DNA from: a virus
Virus record (IMG/VR): IMGVR_UViG_3300047667_000140
Span: 1 to 22,398 of that record
Direction: 5' to 3' (one strand)
Length of the DNA: 22,398 nt
Both the position numbers and the translations under genes were made by a program. The notes beneath the pieces are model-generated. The model worked only from the letters and a program-made list of their open reading frames with translations. It did not search any database and was not told the DNA's origin. Shown here in pieces: positions 20,216-22,398 of the stretch (the stretch's first letter is position 1; every line of letters begins with the position of its first letter).

Positions 20216-22398
20216 TTAAGCCTGCGCTTCACCCCATTTAATAATAATGTTAGCATCCAATGCTTCACCAGTCGTCTTATAAACGTTTAGTGCTAGTACG
20301 TCAGGACCATTTGGGAAAGTACCTCTACCACCTAGTGTAGTATTTGTAAGTTCTTTCAACTGTCCTAGATCTAGTGTTGCACGTTCACCCGGTGTCGCAA
20401 TAAATGAGAACACAGTTTCTCCTGGCTGTGCAAATGGTGGTTGACTAAACTCAAAGTTAAATAAATCACCTGATGACAATGTACCATTATAGGAGTTGTT
20501 AAACGTAACCTTATAGTATTCAATACCGCCACTGCCTTGATTACCAAACAATAAAGGTCCTTCAATATTTGAAACACTTGACGAAGCTGGAAAAGTAATA
20601 TCACTTTGGTTAGTTGGAGCACCAGCTGAATTGCCTAATGCTGTACCGCCTTTGGCTCCTGCCGCGTCCCAAACACTCTTAGTAAAGAGAGCAAATGCTG
20701 AGTTAACAGTATCGCCGCCCTTTTGGAATGATTGTGAAGCACCGTTACCACTGTTAGCGTTTGGATTGCTTGAGAAGTAAACTAAGTATCTACCATAAAC
20801 AGTTTGGTCAATAATCTGCTGGATTGTAGTTCCTGCAGGGAAAAAGTCACCACCGCCTGCGCCATCAGCAATTTGATCACCTGCTGTTAAGTTAGCTGTT
20901 TCCCAGCTATCTTGAGCAAAGTAGCCATAACTTCTGTTTGTTCTAAAGTTCCACCATGGCATTAATTGTGCTGTAGTTGTAACCTGGGCCATAACTGCCG
21001 CTGTTGTATATGTTGCTGAATCACCACTGTTCCAGTTAACACTACCACCGGAAGCAACCTGTGCAAAACTAGGTTGTCCACCTTGTGCAAGTCCTGCTAG
21101 TCCTGTCCAACCAATGTCACCTGGGTTAAGTGGATAGTTCTGTGGGTTAAGCACACCTTCAATAACAATACCACCTCTAATTGGTGTATCGTCAGCGGCC
21201 GTACCATCTGATGTGATTTCTAAGCCTTGCATAAGCAACTGAGCTCTGTTTAGTAGCTCTCTATCACCTAAGTCGCCAACAATAGCATTACTAACACTAG
21301 GTGCTAGTCTTAATAAGAACGCTGTTTGTTTTGTTGTACTAACACTTAGTCCTGTTTCTGTGTATGAGAAAATATAACCACGGTCATCATCAAAGCCGCC
21401 ATCTGTAATAAACGCACTACCCCAGTGACTAATCAACGGTGTAATAGTATTACTAATTAAAATAACACCTGTTCTTGCAATGTGTGAAGTTGCAGGCCCT
21501 GCATTATACTGTCTAGTAGCACCAGCTTGGAAGTTTGTAAGTGTTGTTCCTCTAGTAACGTTTGTAAGATTTTTGTTAACATGGTCAATAGATGTATAAC
21601 TAATTAACTCGTTATCAATGTAGACTGTTCCTGCATCTGGAAAGAATTTAGATTCAACTACTGGAATAATTGTTTCACTAGCTGTAATATCTGTGCGTAA
21701 TGCGGAGTTAGATCCTTCGTTAGTAACTTCATAACGCACTGGTAAGTTACCTGAACGCATAAATGCTTCTGTGTTTACGTTTGAGTTACGCATTCTGTGA
21801 CAGAATACAAAGTTACCATCTGCACCACGTAGCATCCAGTCAATAAAGCCTGCACCATACCAACTGTATTGAATACCAATCATCTGCATGTATCTAACAT
21901 CCATATTGTATCCACTTGGTCCTGTGCCGTCTAACCTATCTAAGTTCCACTCTTCTTGCAGAACTTTTTTATCTGTAATTAAATTAACCTTTGCCGCTAG
22001 TACGCTATTAACACCTCTATAATCTGGTGTTACAGTCATCTGTGTTTGTGAATCAACGTTCGAAACAACGTGTGTCATTCCTTTGATAACAATTCTATCA
22101 CCAGCTTTTAACTGATCTCTAAATCGTGTATTGTTTCCTATCATCAAGTTACTATCTGTATTAATTGCTACAGTTCCTGCAACTTGTTTTGTACTTGTAC
22201 GCTGTGCTACACTAACGTTTGATCCATCAAACTCCCAATAAATTCCGTTTTGATCATCAAATACACCTGAACGCACTGTTGCGCCATGCCATCCAACAAC
22301 GGTCATCTGTGCCGCAAATCCTAAGATTGCAGTAGTAGCGCCTAGTCGTCTAGTTGAAAGACATCTTAAACTTCTTTCATCTATAATTTGTGTAATTA
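20216..22398 (-). CDS. Large virion structural protein, C-terminal part (5' end beyond the window)
   Basis: The frame runs from the stop at 20216 to the right edge with no interruption. The ATG at 22306 is internal, because 30 further in-frame codons (including IIDERSLRCLSTRRLG) precede it. The visible 726 residues are beta-rich, Gly/Ser/Thr-rich and have no transmembrane helix. A GTVAINTDSNLMIGNNTRF to GDRIVIKGM segment is a module common in phage tail and fibre proteins. WNLDRLDGTGPSGYN and the following YSWYGAGFIDWMLRG block recall very large structural proteins of T4-like cyanophages (memory, not searched). A tail, baseplate or fibre location is likely. It converges on the cupin gene across a shared terminator. 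Confidence 0.75.
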   Translation of the reverse strand, partial: ITQIIDERSLRCLSTRRLGATTAILGFAAQMTVVGWHGATVRSGVFDDQNGIYWEFDGSNVSVAQRTSTKQVAGTVAINTDSNLMIGNNTRFRDQLKAGDRIVIKGMTHVVSNVDSQTQMTVTPDYRGVNSVLAAKVNLITDKKVLQEEWNLDRLDGTGPSGYNMDVRYMQMIGIQYSWYGAGFIDWMLRGADGNFVFCHRMRNSNVNTEAFMRSGNLPVRYEVTNEGSNSALRTDITASETIIPVVESKFFPDAGTVYIDNELISYTSIDHVNKNLTNVTRGTTLTNFQAGATRQYNAGPATSHIARTGVILISNTITPLISHWGSAFITDGGFDDDRGYIFSYTETGLSVSTTKQTAFLLRLAPSVSNAIVGDLGDRELLNRAQLLMQGLEITSDGTAADDTPIRGGIVIEGVLNPQNYPLNPGDIGWTGLAGLAQGGQPSFAQVASGGSVNWNSGDSATYTTAAVMAQVTTTAQLMPWWNFRTNRSYGYFAQDSWETANLTAGDQIADGAGGGDFFPAGTTIQQIIDQTVYGRYLVYFSSNPNANSGNGASQSFQKGGDTVNSAFALFTKSVWDAAGAKGGTALGNSAGAPTNQSDITFPASSSVSNIEGPLLFGNQGSGGIEYYKVTFNNSYNGTLSSGDLFNFEFSQPPFAQPGETVFSFIATPGERATLDLGQLKELTNTTLGGRGTFPNGPDVLALNVYKTTGEALDANIIIKWGEAQA

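Overview
This A+T-rich window is a segment of a marine T4-like myovirus genome (cyanophage or pelagiphage type). The call rests on recognisable T4-family virion genes: large terminase gp17 (partial), small terminase gp16, head-completion nuclease gp4, tail tube gp19, an enlarged tail sheath gp18, neck proteins gp13 and gp14, the gp15 tail sheath stabilizer and a gp1-type dNMP kinase. Genes are packed tightly, with many TAATG stop/start overlaps and T4-like late promoter motifs (core TAAATA) in front of transcription units. No tRNA, rRNA, CRISPR array or insertion sequence was seen, and no gene-free stretch exceeds 300 bases.

Layout. Bases 1-11602 are mostly minus strand. Read in transcription order from 11602 down: gp13, an 82-residue unknown, dNMP kinase, gp18, gp19, a second tube-fold protein, a 121-residue unknown, gp4, gp16, three unknown (probably virion) proteins, and gp17 running off the left edge. 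One small zinc-finger/HNH-like gene (9574-9912) lies on the plus strand and overlaps the kinase tail to tail. Hairpin terminators follow the sheath, tube and 128-residue genes. At 11618-11647 two late promoters sit back to back in a perfect 11-bp inverted repeat and fire outward: gp13 to the left, gp14 to the right.

Bases 11652-20148 are a single plus-strand run: gp14, gp15, then an auxiliary metabolic cassette. The cassette holds a NUDIX hydrolase, two tandem flavin-dependent halogenases, a compact HldE-type heptose kinase/nucleotidyltransferase, an HldD-type nucleotide-heptose epimerase and a mannose-6-phosphate-isomerase-like cupin. Most junctions overlap or are separated by a few bases. 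A consensus sigma70 promoter (TTGACA, 17 bp, TATAAT) lies just before hldD. A bidirectional terminator closes the run against a convergent, 5'-truncated large virion protein (20216 to the right edge).

Interpretation. The structural genes build the neck, tail and packaging motor. The cassette looks able to carry out three steps towards ADP-heptose (kinase, nucleotidyl transfer, epimerisation) next to two oxidative halogenases. Coupling to the neck operon suggests late expression. The sigma70 promoter suggests hldD and the cupin may also be made early. The product and purpose (virion or DNA decoration, host envelope change, or a small halogenated or sugar compound) are not determined by the sequence.
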